A DNA stretch of 9,616 nt, from contig JACZYK010000079.1 in NCBI GenBank assembly GCA_022571135.1, positions 1 to 9,616 on the forward strand, written 5' to 3'. The notes under the pieces were generated by a model. That model did not search any database, was not told where the DNA came from, and saw nothing but the letters and a program-made list of their open reading frames with translations. The DNA comes from Bacteroidota bacterium (lineage in GTDB: Bacteria; Bacteroidota; Rhodothermia; Rhodothermales; UBA10348). How positions within the stretch are numbered: the first letter of the stretch is position 1; each line of letters starts with the position of its first letter. Positions 7,169-9,616 of this stretch are shown in pieces. A program made the position numbers and the translations under genes.

Positions 7169-9109
7169 ATCGGACAGACCATCGCCGGGAAAATCGCTCA
7201 GGCCCACATGACTGCGGGGCCGGACCGGCGCCTTAAAGCCGGAGATGTCGTGTCGCTGAAGCCGCGTCACGTCATGACGCATGACAACACGGCGGCCGTG
7301 ATGAAGAAATTCAGGGCCATCGGAGTCGAGCGTATGTCGGATCCCCGGCAGCCCGTCTTTCCGATGGACCATGACGTCCAGAACAAGTCCGAGACCAATC
7401 TCGCCAAATACCGCGATATCGAGGCATTCGCGATCGAAATGGGGGTGGATTTCTACCCACCGGGTACCGGAATCAGCCACCAGATCATGGTGTCGCACGG
7501 ATACGTCGTCCCCGGATCTCTAGTCGTGGGGTCGGATTCGCATTCGAACATGTACGGTGCACTCGGGGCGCTCGGAACGCCGGTTGTGCGAACGGATGCC
7601 GCTGCTATCTGGGCCACCGGCGAATTCTGGTGGCAAATCCCTCGGTCCGTTCAGGTCGTTCTCGAAGGGCGGTTGCGCAGCGGAGTGACCGGCAAAGACG
7701 TGATTGTAACGCTCTGTGGGCTCTACAATCAGGGGGAAGTGCTCAATGCAGTCGTCGAGTTCGGGGGCAGCGGCGTAGCCACGCTGAGCATGGACGCGCG
7801 GATGACGATCTCGAACATGACGACCGAATGGGGGGCGTTGGCCGGTTGGTTCCCTGTTGACGGTGTCACCATCGAATACCTGAGGAAGCGGAAAGTCATT
7901 CTGGAGCTGAGGGGAGTCACCAGGTATTCCGACGCAGATCTAGAGTCATGGGAGAGCGATCCTCCGCTGCCGGACCATGACGCAGGCTATGCGGCTCGCA
8001 TAACCCTCGATCTCGCGCTTGTGAGCCCCCACGTCTCCGGCCCCGACTCGGTTCAGGTGATGCGATCCCTGGCGGATATCGAGCGGGAGCGTGTGACGAT
8101 TCACAAGGCCTATTTGGTCTCCTGCGTGAACAGTCGCCTGGAGGATCTTGAGGCCGCTGCCGCGGTCATCAGGGGCCAGAAAGTTGCGGACCACGTGGAG
8201 TTCTACCTGGCCGCCTCCAGCAGTGAAATTCAGAGAGAGGCGGAGAAGTCAGGCGCGTGGAGCGCACTACTGGAAGCGGGTGCGAGACCGCTTCCGTCGG
8301 GCTGTGGACCATGCATCGGGCTCGGCGCCGGTCTGCTTGAGCCTGGTGAAGTAGGGATTTCGGCAACAAACCGTAACTTCAAGGGACGCATGGGTTCACG
8401 TGATGCAAAGGCATACCTTGCAAGCCCCGAAGTCGTAGCCTCTTCGGCCGTAGCCGGATATATCAAAGCGCCCCGACCGATTGACGCCAGCACGCCCGAT
8501 TACCGATTCGAGGAGTTCGAGATAGATGCTATCAGTGAAACCGTAGAGATTCAGGAAGGCTTTCCCGAGAGCATTCGCGGCCGTCTTGTCTTCGTACCCC
8601 AGGACAATCTGAACACGGACGGGATCTACGGGAAGGATTACACCTACAGGGAGGGAATGACGCCGGACGAGATGGCGAGCGTCGTCATGGAAAATTACGA
8701 TCCGGAGTTTGCCGCTCGTACGCGGGCCGGAGACGTTCTCGTAGGCGGCTGGAATTTCGGTACGGGATCGAGCCGGGAGCAGGCAGTGACGGCGCTTCAG
8801 GCGAAGGGGATCTCGCTCGTCATAGCGGGCAGTTTTTCGCAGACCTATCTGCGAAACGCCTACAACAACGGGTTTGTGTGCATAGACTGCTCCGAACTCG
8901 TGAAGAGGCTTAAGGAAATTCACAGAGAGGCAGTAGAAGCGGGGACGCTTACGATCATTCCGGGCGCTGAACTCGATATCGATTTCGCCCACGGGACGGT
9001 AACGCTTGGAACCGAGGTATTTTCGTTCAAGCCGCTGGGTTCCGTGCCGCAGTCACTTATCGTTGCCGGAGGTATCGAGAATCTGATAAAACAGCGACTT
9101 GGAGATTAG
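7169..9109 (+). CDS. single-chain homoaconitase-like hydro-lyase (LeuC-LeuD fusion, Lys4-like), apparent ATC start
   Basis: This [4Fe-4S] aconitase-superfamily enzyme is 646 residues from ATC 7169. The first residues, (M)GQTIAGKIAQAH, match the LeuC/homoaconitase N-terminus. A start at ATG 7208 would lose 13 conserved residues. The LeuC-like part (about 1-425) has H38-D39, D123-S-H125 and cluster ligands C319 (SCVNSR, usually SCTNSR), C379 and C382 (GCGPCIG), then the NRNFKGRMGS and AYLASPEVVA segments. After a linker, the LeuD-like swivel domain (about 455-646) has NTDGIYGKDYTY, MENYDPEF and GTGSSREQA with S534 and R536. These segments closely resemble fungal Lys4, which hydrates cis-homoaconitate to homoisocitrate for lysine synthesis through aminoadipate. 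Bacterial and archaeal relatives usually have two separate subunits. Isopropylmalate or methylaconitate chemistry is a less likely alternative. It lies 51 bases after the PrpD-like gene and 57 before a decarboxylating dehydrogenase, fitting consecutive steps. Confidence 0.88.
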   Translation: MGQTIAGKIAQAHMTAGPDRRLKAGDVVSLKPRHVMTHDNTAAVMKKFRAIGVERMSDPRQPVFPMDHDVQNKSETNLAKYRDIEAFAIEMGVDFYPPGTGISHQIMVSHGYVVPGSLVVGSDSHSNMYGALGALGTPVVRTDAAAIWATGEFWWQIPRSVQVVLEGRLRSGVTGKDVIVTLCGLYNQGEVLNAVVEFGGSGVATLSMDARMTISNMTTEWGALAGWFPVDGVTIEYLRKRKVILELRGVTRYSDADLESWESDPPLPDHDAGYAARITLDLALVSPHVSGPDSVQVMRSLADIERERVTIHKAYLVSCVNSRLEDLEAAAAVIRGQKVADHVEFYLAASSSEIQREAEKSGAWSALLEAGARPLPSGCGPCIGLGAGLLEPGEVGISATNRNFKGRMGSRDAKAYLASPEVVASSAVAGYIKAPRPIDASTPDYRFEEFEIDAISETVEIQEGFPESIRGRLVFVPQDNLNTDGIYGKDYTYREGMTPDEMASVVMENYDPEFAARTRAGDVLVGGWNFGTGSSREQAVTALQAKGISLVIAGSFSQTYLRNAYNNGFVCIDCSELVKRLKEIHREAVEAGTLTIIPGAELDIDFAHGTVTLGTEVFSFKPLGSVPQSLIVAGGIENLIKQRLGD

Positions 9110-9166
9110 CACGAGGTGCGTTCCGCAACTGAGGGTTTATTATTACAACATCAGACTGAGGACGAT

Positions 9167-9616
9167 ATGCGACAGGTGACGGTAGTGGCGATGCCCGGAG
9201 ACGGCATCGGACAGACGGTTCTTCCGGAGGCGGTCCGAGTCCTTGACGCGGTGGGCTTCGAGGCCGATTACGTGTACGCGGACATCGGATGGGAATTCTG
9301 GAAAAGCGAGGGCAATCCGCTCCCCGAGCAGACACTCGATCTCCTGAGAGAGCATAAGCTGGGCCTGTTCGGGGCGATTACGTCGAAACCCAAGAGGGAG
9401 GCGGCCGCGGAACTGGCTCCAGAGCTTCATGACCGGGGCTATGTCTACTTCAGTCCGATCGTAGGCATGCGGCAGATATTCAATCTAGATATCTGTATGC
9501 GTCCGTGCCGCTCATTTCCGGGCAACCTGCTGAATTTCGTCCGGCAGACGGCCAACGGCGGGCACGAGGAACCGGATGTGGATGTGGTGATCTTTCGACA
9601 AAATACGGAAGGGCTC
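9167..9616 (+). CDS. isocitrate/isopropylmalate/homoisocitrate dehydrogenase family, N-terminal part (cut by window end)
   Basis: The first 150 residues of a beta-decarboxylating dehydrogenase are visible; the family is usually about 330-400 residues. PGDGIG (10-15) follows the first beta-strand. GAITSKP (69-75), SPIVGMRQ with R102, LDICMRP with R112, and VVIFRQNTEG with R144 match the substrate-binding arginines of the family. The usual REN of isocitrate dehydrogenases reads RQN here (Q145). The start ATG has GAGGA 4 bases upstream and fits the family N-terminus. The enzyme would oxidise a 2-hydroxyacid such as isocitrate, homoisocitrate or isopropylmalate with NAD(P) and release CO2, in the cytoplasm. 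The position straight after the homoaconitase-like gene favours homoisocitrate to 2-oxoadipate. Residues that set cofactor choice lie beyond the window, so the substrate is inferred from context. Confidence 0.85.
   Translation, partial: MRQVTVVAMPGDGIGQTVLPEAVRVLDAVGFEADYVYADIGWEFWKSEGNPLPEQTLDLLREHKLGLFGAITSKPKREAAAELAPELHDRGYVYFSPIVGMRQIFNLDICMRPCRSFPGNLLNFVRQTANGGHEEPDVDVVIFRQNTEGL

Noticed and set aside
7208..9109. ATG 7208 as the start of the homoaconitase-like gene
   Set aside because: It has no ribosome binding site and drops 13 residues that match the conserved family N-terminus. ATC 7169 behind AAGGAGG fits better.
1..9616. Search for CRISPR arrays, tRNA or rRNA genes, insertion sequences and attachment sites
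   Set aside because: No repeated spacer arrays, tRNA-like cloverleafs, transposase genes or long terminal repeats were seen. Coding sequence fills nearly all of the window.

Overview
The window comes from a moderately GC-rich bacterial genome, judged by eye. Two proteins carry lipoprotein signal peptides, which suggests a diderm (Gram-negative-type) bacterium. I cannot place it in a phylum; the gene mix would suit an environmental lineage. Every supported gene lies on the + strand. The genes fall into two runs separated by a 273-base gap.

Run 1 (about 150-4855) starts after a possible 3' end of an upstream gene. It holds a DUF885-family lipoprotein (184-1845), a zinc-dependent alcohol dehydrogenase of the CAD2-like MDR group (1871-2893) and a CocE/NonD-type alpha/beta-hydrolase lipoprotein (2921-4855). 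Gaps of 25 and 27 bases suggest one transcript. The set looks like two envelope-anchored hydrolases (one with a broken catalytic motif) around a cytoplasmic alcohol/aldehyde oxidoreductase. The substrate is unknown.

The gap (4856-5128) is rich in candidate signals: a weak hairpin just after the hydrolase, a 7+3+7 palindrome resembling an operator, a good sigma70-type promoter (perfect TTGACA, 17-base spacer), a leader hairpin, a 9-base T run and a ribosome binding site.

Run 2 (5129 to the window end) encodes a small HD-domain protein whose HD motif reads AD, an MmgE/PrpD-family dehydratase, a one-chain LeuC-LeuD fusion strikingly like fungal-type homoaconitase (Lys4), and the first 150 residues of an isocitrate/isopropylmalate/homoisocitrate-type dehydrogenase. 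Together these could dehydrate a citrate-like tricarboxylate, rehydrate it to the iso form and oxidatively decarboxylate it. The homocitrate to 2-oxoadipate route is the best-fitting hypothesis. The most unusual single observation is that the homoaconitase-like gene appears to start at an ATC codon (7169), ideally placed behind a strong ribosome binding site, with no ATG, GTG, TTG or CTG available in frame before 7208.
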